A stretch of DNA of 60,000 nucleotides from Adiantum capillus-veneris (GCA_014529385.2 CM043963.1:4935501-4995500); one strand, 5' to 3'; shown: positions 33,966 to 44,810, counted from the first letter of the stretch. Translations and numbers: made by a program. The notes: a model not told the origin generated them from the letters alone.

Positions 33966-34380
33966 TGTTGGGGTTCATACCAACTGGTCGGACACTCGTT
34001 ACTAACCCATTTTTACTAATTCACTTATTCTTTGCTTGATATAGAATAGGAGTGTGAGAGGATATCCATTGGAAATTTTGGAGGTCATTTGGAGGGCCTT
34101 TTAAGAAAAATAGAATTTTGACTTTCTCTCTCTAGAAAATAGGTGTGGTAAAAGTAATTGTAAACTTGGAATAACCATTCGAAAAGTGCACTTACCAGTA
34201 GATTCTTGCCACAGTGTCATAACGGCCGTGATGATTGAAGAATAAATCGTTTTCAATTGCATTTAATGAACGTCCTAGAATTGGAGGGAGTTTCATGTAC
34301 ATGGAATGTATGACTAAAGGAAATAGCACGTATCCTTCCAAACCTGCTCTCTCCTTACTCTCTCACTGTTTGTGCGTTGA
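33966..34380 (+). repeat. 3' LTR start of the truncated copia element (end unresolved)
   Basis: A purine-rich tract AAGTGGGAGATT (33954-33965) precedes TGTTGGGGTTCATACC, a typical PPT/LTR junction. I could not place the LTR end; 34380 is a guess. Confidence 0.55.
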
Positions 34381-34418
34381 CCTTAAAGAAATCCTCCCTT
34401 TCTTTCCCTGTTGCATAC

Positions 34419-36156
34419 ATGGCTTCTTCTTCCATGCCCACAAATTTCCTCCTTAAAAGACCCTTCTATCAACTACACATTGACCTGGATCCCCAATATA
34501 CGCCAATGTGTAAGCGAGGCAAAACTAACATCAAAGTGACACCGATCATGACAAAGAGACTCACAGCCGAGGGAGCAAAAAACTTAGATATTTGGACAAA
34601 AGGCTCACTCTATCCATTGAATCCCATGACCAATGCTTTCCATGCATTTTCAAATCCCACTAACTTCTTGACCTTTGCAGGTAATGGAGAGAATGGATTT
34701 CTTGGCTACTGTAAAGCTCTAAACAACAAATCAGAAACTTATAAAGACATCGTGAAGCACCAAGAAAATGAGATTCAGAGACTTTCAAACTTGCATCATG
34801 AGGACCAAAAGACTGTAATGCAGCGCGCACACAAGAATCACAGGTCTTGCGAACAAAGGTACAGTCATTACAAAGAAAAGAGACAATGTTAGGCACTCGT
34901 GTGCGAAAGAAGAAACTACGGAATCTTGAAACGTTGAAGGTAGGCTCTGGTGGCCTTAAGAGAAGAATCCAAGCATTGAGGTGAGCATTGTAAACTGTCT
35001 AATTAATCTAAACTAATCTAAGTTTTTGTTTATGTTAGTTATGATTTCTTTGTAGAGGTTCCATCTGTCCAGACAAAGAAAACATAGACCTGAAGGCCGA
35101 TGTAGGAAGGCAGTTAAAGCCATTGATAACTAGTGGTCTTACAAAGGACATAATGCATGACAAAAAGTTTAAGGTTTTGCAACGGGATGTCGTTGACAGA
35201 TTCATTTCAAAGAATGCAGTGCCTGGCAAGCATATACAGGGTACATTGGACTCCCTTGGAGTTAGTAAAAGAGGTTACTCAGCTATTCAACAGTCTATCT
35301 CTTCCATGTTTGTGAAGAAGGGAATAAAGTCTAAGCTTTTACCAATAGCTGCAAGTGTTTGGAAGGAAAGACTATAGCTCAATAATGAACAGACAGACTT
35401 CATTGGATGTCCATTTCATATTCAAGATATTTATAGCTCACAGGAAACTACTGTCACTTATGATGAGTACAACAATATCGTCATGGACCTCACTTTGTTG
35501 CAAACTAGAATGGTAGAGTTCTACAATATCACATTCGAAGAGACGGGTGGCATTCTACATTCTGCTTTGAAGCTAGATAAGTGTGAGATTCTTAAAGAGA
35601 AGAAGCTAGAGCGAGTTACAATCACATTAATGAATAGGGCTCTTTCCAAATGTCCCACTGACGACCCTTCATACTTCAGTGTTCAATCAGAAACAAACAT
35701 ATATGGTGGCTTGGTGCATTTCAGGTAATCCAGTTATCTCCAATTTTGCAGCTCTAGCAAGCCCTCTATTGTACCTAAATTTTAGATTTATTTTTTGTAT
35801 CTCATAAGGATTAATCTTGTAGATAAAGAAAGAAGACCATGACATTTTATTTTGGGTGTTTCATCAAACCCCTATTCCAGATATCATTGATAGGCAAATG
35901 AATTGAGGAGAGGTATTGGGTGTAGATGGGAGAGGAGACTTTCAAGTTCAATGGCATCTTGCAAGTGACCTCAAAAAACTGAAGTGTATGTATAATTGTG
36001 GAATGGGCGCCATGGCAAAGTCTCCATGCTTGTATTGCATGGAGCCTGCAAAAGTGATGGACCCAAAGTGGTGGCGAAAGGCTCCTACTCGTCACAATCA
36101 AAACTCTAATTTCCGACCAGTTCTAGATATACCACTTGTTAATGTCCATATTTGTA
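34419..36156 (+). pseudogene. Spliced transposase-like gene, 5' part (split by copia D)
   Basis: Starts MASSSMPTNFLLKRPFYQLH at 34419. A coiled-coil region (KHQENEIQRLSNLHHEDQK...) holds a one-base frameshift near 34815, then ends at a donor (TTGAG|GTGAGC, 34981). A T-rich acceptor ending TTTGTAG at 35055 restores the frame (a 75-bp intron). Exon 2 (35056-35724) is interrupted by one TAG at 35375-35377 and ends at CAG|GTAATC. Exon 3 (about 35910-36156) has WHLASDLKKLKCMYNCGMGA, then SPCLYCMEPAK (a CxxC pair), WWRKAPTR and DIPLVNVHICT, where copia D is inserted. The CxxC block followed by 'IPL..V.I.T.H' resembles a large DDE-transposase-like family in eukaryotes. The assignment is tentative. 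Introns with GT-AG ends show it was once a spliced gene. Confidence 0.5.
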
Positions 36157-36161
36157 CAATG
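36157..36161. repeat. Target-site duplication of copia D (left)
   Basis: CAATG, repeated at 44806-44810. Confidence 0.92.
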
Positions 36162-36388
36162 TATTACCATATACATGTGGTAGTGATGTGTGTGAACACA
36201 CTAGGACCGCCGGGGCATTTTTTCCCTTTTTAGGAGGTTTTTCCCCCCGAGCATTGTATATACGCCCATAACTCTAGGGCTATCTATCTTTCCATTGCAC
36301 ACTAAGTAACACTCTCTCTATTGTGTGCCTTGAGCTTCCTTCATCTTCTCCAAGCTGTGTGTGTTTCTCTGCAACCCTAATTCCAACA
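36162..36388 (+). repeat. 5' LTR of copia copy D
   Basis: 227 bp, TATTACC (degenerate TG) to TTCCAACA. Contains the TATA-like GTATATACG. Confidence 0.93.
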
Positions 36389-36390
36389 AT

Positions 36391-36402
36391 TGGTATCAGA
36401 GC
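36391..36402 (+). other. tRNA-iMet primer-binding site, copy D
   Basis: TGGTATCAGAGC, two bases after the LTR. Confidence 0.95.
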
Positions 36403-36499
36403 AGGTTGCGTCCTCCCCGGCTTAGTCGCCAGCTGCTCCAGTACATGCCTGCTCACTTTCTCCGATTTCAGTGAGCTTTGGCAAGCGTTCGCAGGTGAA

Positions 36500-37138
36500 C
36501 CACTCTTCTTTAGGACATGGGAATCTTCTTACCACTTCTTCTTCCGGATTGTTGAAGTGGATTGGTAGCACTCGCATGCATCGTGCAAATCGGTAGGCGA
36601 CCTTTCGCCACTTAGCTTCGGATGACCTCCTCTTTGGAAAACTGGGTACAACCCGGATTTCTGAGCTTGAAGCACTTGCTTGGCCAGATGCTTCTCCCTT
36701 CGGGGTCATGTGTTTCCAGACTGGCCTATCTTCTCCTTGCCTTTGGCTCGAGCAGCCTCTTTAGGCCACTTTGGAGTTATAACTTTGACTGTAGTTTCTT
36801 TAGGGAAAAGAGGTCTCACCGTTTGCTTCCCTTCCTTGATGTGAATGACTTCTTTGCGATGAATGTCAATGTAGATGACTTCAGCCCTTTCGCTGCCTTC
36901 GTTGTTGGCACTCATTGACAGTGTGCCTTGGTTGACAACAGTGATGGCACTTCACCGACCTCCCACCTGATGCTCTCAATTTATAGTTAGAATGAGTGAC
37001 ACGAGATGGAGAATTTACCTCTTGAATGCTGACGACACTGCAGCCTGGCAGTAGCACCTCAATGAAGGCGGCTAGTGCCTCCTTCGTCTCTTCTTCTTCC
37101 GTCCTCCAGTTAAAAAATTCCTTTAGCCATTCGTCCAT
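36500..37138 (-). pseudogene. Gag-like fragment with CCHC knuckle
   Basis: The first 85 codons (36881-37138) start MDEWLKEFFNWRTEEEETKE and end with a CX2CX4HX4C knuckle (CHHCCQPRHTVNEC) and a basic tail. A stop follows; the region leftwards (36422-36915) holds further short charged frames (KEVIHIKEGKQTVRPLFPKE). It begins only about 55 bp after the PBS-like sequence, too close for a full gag, so most of the capsid domain has been deleted. It differs from the gag at 39993-41273, so the two flanks of the LTR may come from different copies. Confidence 0.55.
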
Positions 37139-37192
37139 GATTGATAGTGGGCGTCACTTTCAGCATTGTAAACTGAAGGGTCTTAGAAAGCC

Positions 37193-37212
37193 CTCCTCCG
37201 TGGGGGCACCAA
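37193..37212 (-). other. Primer-binding-site-like sequence
   Basis: Minus strand TTGGTGCCCCCACGGAGGAG, essentially the same as at 2745-2763, next to the LTR. Confidence 0.55.
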
Positions 37213-37213
37213 A

Positions 37214-38674
37214 TGACGGGAGCAAAGCGAACCCCGAACCCCCGACGGCCTCTAAAACACCGAGGACCGAATGGCGCGCCTCGAGCCTATCATGGTAAAG
37301 CAAACAGGGGGCACCACCTAGCTTCAGCGGCTAGGACGCAAACAACACACCACCATAACAAAGTTTTCATCCAAGAGAGATGGATTCTTGGGAGTAATGA
37401 TGAAGAGGAAAGGGAATGAGATCAAGTGAGAGAGAGAGAGAGGGTGAGGGAGGGGGTATAGCGGCTTAGTACTTAGGCACCACAAAAGGATGGCGAATCC
37501 GCACACCCTTCACACATACACAAGCTCACTCCAAACAGAAGACTAGGTGGCGATTCCGCACACCTCACATGGGCAAAACATTACAAGAAAACATACTCAC
37601 AAAACCTCAAGCTTTATTTAGAGAATAAGGCGATGAAATGGGGAGCATAGGGTAGGGGAATGAGAAGGGAGAGCGTGGTAGAGCACATGGCGGATAGGTG
37701 GGAGTTGATGGCGACGACTCGCACGAGGGTTATGGCCATCATCCTTCATTTGGTTTCCCTTCATCTTCCATAGCCCAAGGGTGTAGAGGTCATGCTCAAG
37801 ACGAGCATGGTGATTGCGGTGATGGTGATGGTGTGGGTGTGGGTGTGTGTGTGTGCACTAGGCACACACAGTGCATAGTGTGTTCTTTGGTGATGTTGTG
37901 TGTGTTTAGTGTGATAGTGACCCCTCTTTATATAGGGTAGGAGGGGGGAGAAATTCTAGAATTTAGAAATGAAGAAATCATTATCTACATAGGCCATGTG
38001 ACTGTGGGACCCACTTGTCTGGCTGTGTGTATATGTGCCAGAACAGCAGTCTCATGAGAGAGAGACTAAGAGAGAGAGATGGGTGAATGGAAAAAAGAGA
38101 GGTGACATGGAGAATAAAGTAACTACAAGAGGGGAGAGAGGGGAGTGTGTTCAGAGGTGAATCTGTGTGCAGATGTGTGTGAACACAAGAAAATCAGGTA
38201 ACCACTGGGTGGGGATGGGTTTGTGGGCACCTTTTTCAGTGAAACTGAGTGTGTGTGAGTGTGGGGGAGGCCATCTGGCTACAAGACAAGAGAGATTTTG
38301 AATTTTAGAGAGAGAGGGGGGTATTTGGGTCATGGGATATGATAGGAGAGAGAAAGGGGGGGTGGGGTATACTATTTTGGAAGATAGCATAAGTTGCATG
38401 CGAGTTAGGGTGCATTATTGGTGAGTTAGAATGCATTATTGGTGAGAGGTGGGGTAGCTTTAGGGGAGAGAGAAAAGACAAGGGGAAGAGAGAGGGGGTT
38501 GACCTTTTGAGTGGAGGAGAGGAAAAGGGACACACGGCGGGGCAACAGTGAAGAAAAAGGAGGCAAAGTGGGGATGGGCTACCCCGCAGGCATGATGTGG
38601 CCTATTTTACCTTTCTTATATATTTACATAATCATACTTTATTTTTTTCTTACTTTTTCCAATGCGTTTTATCA
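37214..38674 (-). repeat. LTR of the Ty3-like segment
   Basis: Minus strand TGATAAAACGC...GCTCCCGTCA, 1461 bp, with a PPT on its upstream side and a PBS on its downstream side. TATA box TATATAAAG at about 37927-37935. Related to the LTR at 2766. GA- and GT-rich tracts occur inside. Confidence 0.75.
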
Positions 38675-38696
38675 CTCCCTCCCTAAGAGGGGGTTT

Positions 38697-39971
38697 TCAT
38701 GGGGTGGGGACGAGAGAAGAGGGGTATGGGAGCTTGGCTTGTGAAAAGCCCCCATCATTAGCCCTCCCCTTTTGGCTAGAGGCATTCATGTCTCTAGCTC
38801 TGTTTCTTCTTCCGCTTAGGTGTAGGATCCGATATCGAGTTGCCTTCTGAACTAGCCATTCCATTTGGCCATTGGTGAGATTTCTGGGATATTTATGAAA
38901 TTGCAACAGGTCCGGGTGATAGCCTGTTCCTTGGAATAGTGTCGGTTGATTAAATGGGAAGCCCATGGCTTCCAGAACTTTGTGCCAGTGTCCTCCTGGA
39001 TCCCAAGTGAAAAATAGGATCATTGTTTGCAGTGTCCGAACAATAAAATTTGCATGCCAAATTGGATCAAATTTGTAACCACCAGTAGCGAGAGGGGAAA
39101 TGAGCATCTTGGCTCCTGCAAAGACAGAACCGAAAATTATGATTCCCAAGAGTGTACCAAGAATCCACCATATATGGCCGCCTTGTTGGTGTGGTGAGCT
39201 CAAGTTGTCTTCAGAGTCCTGCTTACTACCATGACTAGAAAAAACTGCAAGCATATCATGCTTCTTTTGGGTGTGCTCAAACATGTCAGCTTCCTTTATT
39301 GATGCTAATAGCAAGCCACCTACCTTGCGGCTTAAATACAAGCGTAATTCACTTACCTTTCTCCAAAGAGAGGATGCACTATTTGTAAAAAATTGTACCA
39401 AATTGCGAATGAGGTCTTCATTCTTGCATTCTATCAAGCTTTTGTCTATCCATGGCTCCTTTGCTCTTATCTCCTTGCTGATCTTCTCTCTATATGTTAT
39501 AGCAGCTAGCCATAGCCATAGGTCTGATGCATCCCATGCAAACACAATGCTGTGTTGTGGAGGAGTTTGGAACATCCTTAAAAGGTTGGCAACATATTGA
39601 TCATCAAACTTACTATGAACATCCTCACATAAACTGGAGGCATTACCCATCTCCAAGTTTATAACATCTTTCAGTAGACTAGAGGTATTACCCATCTCCA
39701 AGTCTATAACACTACACAATAAAATTTTGCTCGGCTGCCAAGCCTCTGGAGAAATATCCAACTCCAAACCTTCAGTCATACTTACCTCTTTGTTATGGTC
39801 CTCTTGTGAAACTGCCTTGATGCAAGATTCCTTTAGCTTGCTACACTGTCCTGGGTCCATGCTGGCGCACAAGCTTCCGTTTTCAAAGCCCTCCCCTTTG
39901 CTTGATATGTTGTCCATCTTCTGCAAAGCCTTGCTAATAGGGTGGTTTTCCTCTTCTCTTGTATCTTTCAT
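38697..39971 (-). CDS. Second ORF of a non-autonomous LTR element; single-pass membrane protein-like
   Basis: 424 codons, uninterrupted. It starts MKDTREEENHPISKALQK, 22 bp after the gag stop, on the same strand. Residues 88-102 and 103-117 are a 15-residue tandem repeat (VIDLEMGNTSSLLKD / VINLEMGNASSLCED). A strongly hydrophobic stretch at about 267-291 (IWWILGTLLGIIIFGS...) looks like a transmembrane helix; a second, weaker one is at about 308-322. The C-terminus is basic (SGRRNRARD). The protein ends just before the PPT, where pol or an envelope-like ORF would sit. Not a pol protein. I do not recognise it; an envelope-like ORF or captured host gene are both possible. The long open frame in an old landscape suggests recent activity or selection. 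Confidence 0.55.
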   Translation of the reverse strand: MKDTREEENHPISKALQKMDNISSKGEGFENGSLCASMDPGQCSKLKESCIKAVSQEDHNKEVSMTEGLELDISPEAWQPSKILLCSVIDLEMGNTSSLLKDVINLEMGNASSLCEDVHSKFDDQYVANLLRMFQTPPQHSIVFAWDASDLWLWLAAITYREKISKEIRAKEPWIDKSLIECKNEDLIRNLVQFFTNSASSLWRKVSELRLYLSRKVGGLLLASIKEADMFEHTQKKHDMLAVFSSHGSKQDSEDNLSSPHQQGGHIWWILGTLLGIIIFGSVFAGAKMLISPLATGGYKFDPIWHANFIVRTLQTMILFFTWDPGGHWHKVLEAMGFPFNQPTLFQGTGYHPDLLQFHKYPRNLTNGQMEWLVQKATRYRILHLSGRRNRARDMNASSQKGRANDGGFSQAKLPYPSSLVPTP

Positions 39972-39992
39972 GCCCTTTGCATTCCTCTTACT

Positions 39993-41273
39993 CTAACGAG
40001 GCCTAATCAACACTTTACACCTTCTTACGCTTACTGCCCAATGCTGTCGATTGATCTCTTTGGTGCCTATTTCATCCAAGGTTAAAGATGTACTCACATT
40101 TGTGACACAATTTTCTTGACTTACCTCCCCCACGTGGGTAGCATCTTTTGATTCTTTAACCTCTTGTTCCACTGCTTCAGTTCTTTGAATAGTCTTCTTA
40201 CTTAATCCTTCTTTTGTTACACTCATCTTGACCTCTTCTGCAAGACCAATGATACTTGGTGTGCGGGTACCAATTGGTGGTGGGCGTAGGATGATTGTAA
40301 GTGGTGATTGTGGTGGTGGTTGCATTGGTGACTGGCGTCGAATTGGTGTGGCCAGCTGTGGTTGCACCGCCGGTGGTGTGATTTGAACAGGTGGGATTGG
40401 TTGCCTGAGTGGCGGTGGTCTTGCTCTTGGTGGAGAGATCTGATTCTGTCTCCCCCCTCTATTGAAATTCTGCCTCCTCGGGTGTGGGCAGTAGTACATT
40501 TCATGACCATCTTCCCCGTAGTTGTCACAGTGGTACTCTGGGTTCTGCCCTCGTTGTCCTCTTCCTTGTTCTGGGTTCCTGCTAGGTGCATGCCCTTGCT
40601 GCACCAGATGCACAGATAAACTCTCTAGTTGGGTGGTGATACGACTCAGCAGGTCTTGCTCTTCTGATGCCTCCTGTGGTTGGACTCTATGATTGGCTGT
40701 TGCAGTCACTGGGGTTGGTTGGGCCGAGCTTGTTTCCTCTGACTCGTTTACTCTTGCTTGCATGCGTAGCTTCTTGTCTTTAAGGCGGGCTACTTCGACT
40801 GCCAACTCATATGTTGCAGGAAACCTTCCCTTCACCTTCTCTCTAAGAGGCGACCATAGACCAGCAATGAAACGGTCCTTCTTTAGGAAATTAGGCGCTC
40901 CTTCACCTTCCTCCAGCGAGGCAACCCATCTCTCCCATAGGTCCACAAATTTGGACTCGTAGGTGCCATACTCCCGCAGGCCTCCCTGCTTTAATTCTGT
41001 AAGTAACTGCCATATCCTCTCCGAGGTTGTGCCTCCACCAAACCTCTTTACAAAAGTAGCCATTAACACATCCCATGCATTCTTGGTGGCCTGGGGCAAT
41101 GCATTATACCAGGACTTGGCCTCTACTCTCATCAGTAGAGGAAAAATTCTAAGTCGTGAAGCATCGTCATCTTTGTTGGAGACGATACAAGCAATGTCGA
41201 AATCATCCAAAAAGTCGGTGGTGAGATCCTCTCCCTTCTTTCCACTGAACATGGGGAAAGAAACACTTGCCAT
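39993..41273 (-). CDS. Retrotransposon gag (capsid + CCHC-like knuckle)
   Basis: 426 codons, intact. It begins MASVSFPMFSGKKGEDLTTD. The capsid domain spans about residues 10-170 (AKSWYNALPQATKNAWDVLM, FLKKDRFIAGLWSPLREKV), like Retrotrans_gag of plant Ty3 elements. A degenerate knuckle (HCDNYGEDGHEMYYC, second Cys replaced by Tyr) lies around residue 255, followed by an RGG-like, proline-rich tail. The knuckle normally binds element RNA, so this change may reduce packaging. It is related to the gag at 1-1101. Its only partner ORF here is the membrane-like ORF at 38697-39971; no polyprotein follows. Confidence 0.88.
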   Translation of the reverse strand: MASVSFPMFSGKKGEDLTTDFLDDFDIACIVSNKDDDASRLRIFPLLMRVEAKSWYNALPQATKNAWDVLMATFVKRFGGGTTSERIWQLLTELKQGGLREYGTYESKFVDLWERWVASLEEGEGAPNFLKKDRFIAGLWSPLREKVKGRFPATYELAVEVARLKDKKLRMQARVNESEETSSAQPTPVTATANHRVQPQEASEEQDLLSRITTQLESLSVHLVQQGHAPSRNPEQGRGQRGQNPEYHCDNYGEDGHEMYYCPHPRRQNFNRGGRQNQISPPRARPPPLRQPIPPVQITPPAVQPQLATPIRRQSPMQPPPQSPLTIILRPPPIGTRTPSIIGLAEEVKMSVTKEGLSKKTIQRTEAVEQEVKESKDATHVGEVSQENCVTNVSTSLTLDEIGTKEINRQHWAVSVRRCKVLIRPR

Positions 41274-41342
41274 GGTAGTGACTCAGGAAATTACAAACCT
41301 TTTTTTTCTCTTTTTTTTTAACATATTCACATGTTGTTACAT

Positions 41343-44300
41343 ATTCACATGTGTGGTATTTCGACAGTGGTGCTACAAAGCACATTACCTCACATCGTGA
41401 GTTGTTTACCTCTCTCGAGTCTGTCTCTCATGGGAATTCAGTCACTTGTGCCAACAATGCCTCTTATCCAGTTCAGGGAGTTGGAAAGATTGTGCTCACT
41501 GCTGCTAATGGCAGTTCCTTCACACTTGTTGATGCACTTTATGTACCTGGGATCAAGAAGAATCTCTTGTCTGTATCCGCACTTGCTAGACTTGGACTTG
41601 TAGTCAAATTTGTGGATGACAGATGTAAAGTTCATGATCTCAGTTTTGGTGATGAAATTGTTGCATCTGGCCTTTTGTGTCGTGGTCTGTATAAGCTCAC
41701 TTTGTATGACAAGTGTGGACAAAATTTTGCAAATGTTGTTGCAGATTCAAGGGCTATTTCAGATGCAAAACTTTGGCATGCACGTTTTGGTCATCTGAAT
41801 TTTGCCAGTTTGCTGCGTTTGCAGAAATCTGATATGGTTGCTTCTTTGCCGCCTCTTGAAGCACCTGTCAAACATGTTTGTGAAGGCTGTATTTTGGGTA
41901 AGATGCAGCGTTCTAAATTTCCAAAGGATGGTTTAGTTCGGGCCACATGCAAGTTGCAGCTTGTGCAACTTGCATAGTGATGTTTGCGGGCCCATGCAAA
42001 CTCCGTCCTTAGGCAATTACCTGTACTTCGTGACTTTCATTGACGATTACTCCAGGCATACATGGGTATTTCCGCTTAAAGCGAAGTTCGAATTTTTTAT
42101 GTGCTTCAAACAATTTCGGGCTATGGCTAAAAATGTCTCAAAATGTACTATGGGCACCCTCCGTTCCGATCTAGGGGGGGAGTATATGTCTCATGAATTT
42201 AATGCATTTTTGGCTAGTCGTGGGACCAAACACCAATGTACAGTGCCTTATACACCTCCGCAAAATGGTGTTGCTGAGAGGAAAAACAGGTCACTCACGG
42301 AAATGGCACGATGTATGGTCAAAAGTCAAGCTTTGCCACATTCTTTTTGCCTTCAGGCCATCATGTGTGCCACTTATGTACTTAACAGGTGTCCTACAAA
42401 CGCTTTGCAATCTATTACTCCATATGAAGCATGGCATGATAGAAAGCCTTCTATTGAGCACATGCGTGTTTTTGGCTGTTTGGCATATGCTTTGGTGCCA
42501 CAAGTGCAGTGCAGAAAATTGGATGATAAGGCTCTCAAATGTTTTTTTTTTTGTTATAGTGCTGAAAGCAAAGGTTACAGGTTGTATCATCCACAAACAA
42601 AACGTATTCTGGTTTCTAGGGATGTAGTGTTTGTGGAAGATTCTGTTCAGCCCTTGCTGTCATGTACTAGAGACAGTAATGTAAGCTCACAGGACATTTA
42701 TGACACTTTGTTGCCTCTTTTCAGTGGTGGAAATATGAATGTAAGTTCCAATGAGGCAAATGTACAGCCTATGGGGGTTTCTGAAAATGTTTTAGATCAG
42801 CCTATTACTGATGCAGATGTACATGATGTGCTTGATGAGGAAAGGGCTGAAAATGAGCAGGCTAGAGGTATGCCAAAATGGTTGGTGCACATTTTGTGTG
42901 ACAGTAAATTGGATGCATCTTTGTCTAGTCGTACTCGTTCAGGCTCTCGCCATGCATCTTATGCATCAGATTGTTATGCTTTGGCTGTGTCTAGCTTACA
43001 TGATGTTGAGGAGCCTCTGTCTTTTGATGAAGCACAGCATTCAAAAAATTGGATGGCTGCCACACAATCAGAATATGATGCACTTATAGAAAATGACACA
43101 TGGACTTTATGTGATTTGGCTCCTGGCAAAAAGGCCATTGGTACGAAGTGGGTTTACAAGTTGAAATGCAAGTCGGATGGTGAGATCGATCGCCATAAGG
43201 CTCGACTTGTTGCAAAGGGTTATGCACAACAAAAAGGCATTGATTATGAAGAGACTTTTGCTCCCACTTGTCATATGATTACTGTGCGTTTTCTATGTGC
43301 ATTGGCAGCTCATTTTGGTTGGGATGTACATCAATCAGACATTGTTACTGCTTTCTTGAATGGTGATATATTTGAGGAAGTTTATGTAACGCAGCCTCCC
43401 GGTTTTGTCATAAAAGGACAAGAGGACAAAGTGTGTAGATGTAAGAAGGCTTTGTATGGGTTGAAGCAATCTCCTTGTGCTTGGTATGATAAAGCTGACA
43501 CTCATTTGGTTAAACGAGGCTTTCGTAACAATCCAACAGAAAGCACATTGTATGTAAAGCGTGAGGGTGATGTACTTCTCATTGTGGTTCTTTATGTTGA
43601 TGATTTGCTGATCAATCATTGGACCAAATGAGAGACATATTACTAAATTTAAGGCTGATTTGAATGCTACTTTCAAGATGAAAGATTTGGGGTTGTTGCA
43701 TCATTACTTGGGTATACAGTTTAAGCAGTGTGATGGTGGTATTGCCTTGTGTCAGAAAAGTTACATAGAGACATTGCTATGTAAGTTTGGACTTGAGGAT
43801 TGCAAACCTATTGCCACTCCCATGGAAACAGGTTTGAAGTTGAGTCTACATGATGCTGGCGATCCTGCTGATGTCACTCTTTACCAAACTGTTGTTGGCT
43901 GCCTCATTTATGTATGCAACACGAGGCCAGATATTCAGTTTGTAGTCTCACAGGTCAACAGATTTATGCATAGCCCAGGGTCTAAGCATTGGCAGGCTAT
44001 CAAGAAGATTTTCCGCTACCTTAGTGGCACTTTACATCTTGGCTTGTTCTATCCCAAGGGGGGATCACCACCAGACTTACACGCTTTTTTGGACTCAGAT
44101 TGGGCTGGTTGTTTTGACACGAGAGTGTCCACAAGTGGTTTTTGTTTCATGCTTGGCAATTCATGTATATCATGGTTGAGCAAGAAGCAACCTACTGTGG
44201 CCACTTTGAGTTGTGAGGCTGAGTACAGGGCAGTCTTCATAGCTATCGTTGAGTGTGTATGGCTCAGACGCCTTATGGCTGATTTGGGTGTTGGACAGGA

Positions 44301-44457
44301 CACTGCCAACACTATCTACACTGACAGTCAAAGCGCATTAGCAGTTGCGAGGAACCCAGTTTTTCATGCTCGCACAAAGCACATTGAGGTGCATTACCAC
44401 TATGTCAGGGAGAGGCTCTTAGCAGGAGAGATCAGCTTGGCTTATGTGCCAAGATAG
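41343..44457 (+). pseudogene. Copia copy D protease-integrase-RT-RNase H
   Basis: Starts inside protease (WYFDSGATKHITSH at 41351). Block 41351-41977 covers protease and GAG-pre-integrase (LWHARFGHLNFASLLRLQK). A small insertion at about 41960 shifts frame. Block 41961-43631 holds integrase (HSDVCGPMQTPSL, LRSDLGGEYMSHEF, NGVAERKNRS) and RT up to LYVDDLL. A second small insertion at about 43612 shifts frame. Block 43660-44457 holds the RT end and RNase H (YTDSQSALAVARNP) and stops early at VPR-TAG, where copy C reads on for about 30 more residues (DNLADLFTKAL...). The YVDD and integrase D-D-E residues are present, so the copy is only lightly damaged apart from its missing gag. Confidence 0.92.
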
Positions 44458-44624
44458 GACAACCTTGCAGATCTTTTCACAAAGGCATTGTCTCGTGAGA
44501 AGCTTGAAGCTTTCCGAAAGCTTTGGTCTTCCTCCCCTTTGTGGACTGATCCTGTCCTCAGGGCATGGCACTTCCCTTTACTCATGTGCCAGCTCTCGTT
44601 CACCGCATCACTCCAGGGGGGATT

Positions 44625-44805
44625 TGTTACCATATACATGTGGTAGTGATGTGTGTGAACGCACTAGGACCGCCGGGGCATTTTTTCCCTTTTTAGGAGG
44701 TTTTTTTCCCCGAGCATTGTATATACGCCCATCACTCTAGGGCTATCTGTCTTTCCTTCGTCTTCTCCAAGCTGTGTGTGTTTCTCTGCAACCCTAATTC
44801 CAACA
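44625..44805 (+). repeat. 3' LTR of copia copy D
   Basis: 181 bp, TGTTACC...TTCCAACA; an internal deletion of about 46 bp relative to the 5' LTR. Confidence 0.93.
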
Positions 44806-44810
44806 CAATG
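44806..44810. repeat. Target-site duplication of copia D (right)
   Basis: CAATG, matching 36157-36161. Confidence 0.92.

Larger units (their letters stand above)
36497..41342 (-). mobile_element. Ty3-like non-autonomous element segment inside copia D
   Basis: Breakpoints are where copia D stops matching copy C: after CGCAGGT at 36496 and before ATTCACATGTGTGG at 41343. Between them lie, read on the minus strand, gag (41273-39993), a second ORF (39971-38697), a PPT (CTTAGGGAGGGAG), an LTR (38674-37214), a PBS-like sequence and a short gag-like region. No protease, RT or integrase is present. No target-site duplication was found at the ends, and about 1.4 kb of copia sequence is missing, so this is a replacement rather than a clean insertion. 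The right edge carries an 18-bp tandem repeat (ACATATTCACATGTTGTT). Confidence 0.75.
36162..44805 (+). mobile_element. Ty1/copia retrotransposon copy D, nested in the transposase-like gene
   Basis: LTRs at 36162-36388 and 44625-44805, flanked by CAATG on both sides; tRNA-Met PBS at 36391-36402; PPT (CCAGGGGGGATT) before the 3' LTR. The gag and protease start are missing, replaced between 36497 and 41342 by a Ty3-like segment. The 3' LTR lacks about 46 bp present in the 5' LTR. It is the only plus-strand member of the A-E family. Confidence 0.93.

Noticed and set aside
36422-36709. 95-aa minus ORF starting MTPKGEASG
   Set aside because: It crosses the breakpoint between copia D leader and the Ty3-like segment, so it is a chimeric chance frame.
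38697-39971. Reverse transcriptase or integrase of the Ty3-like segment
   Set aside because: No YxDD, D-D-E, RNase H or protease motif in the 424 residues.
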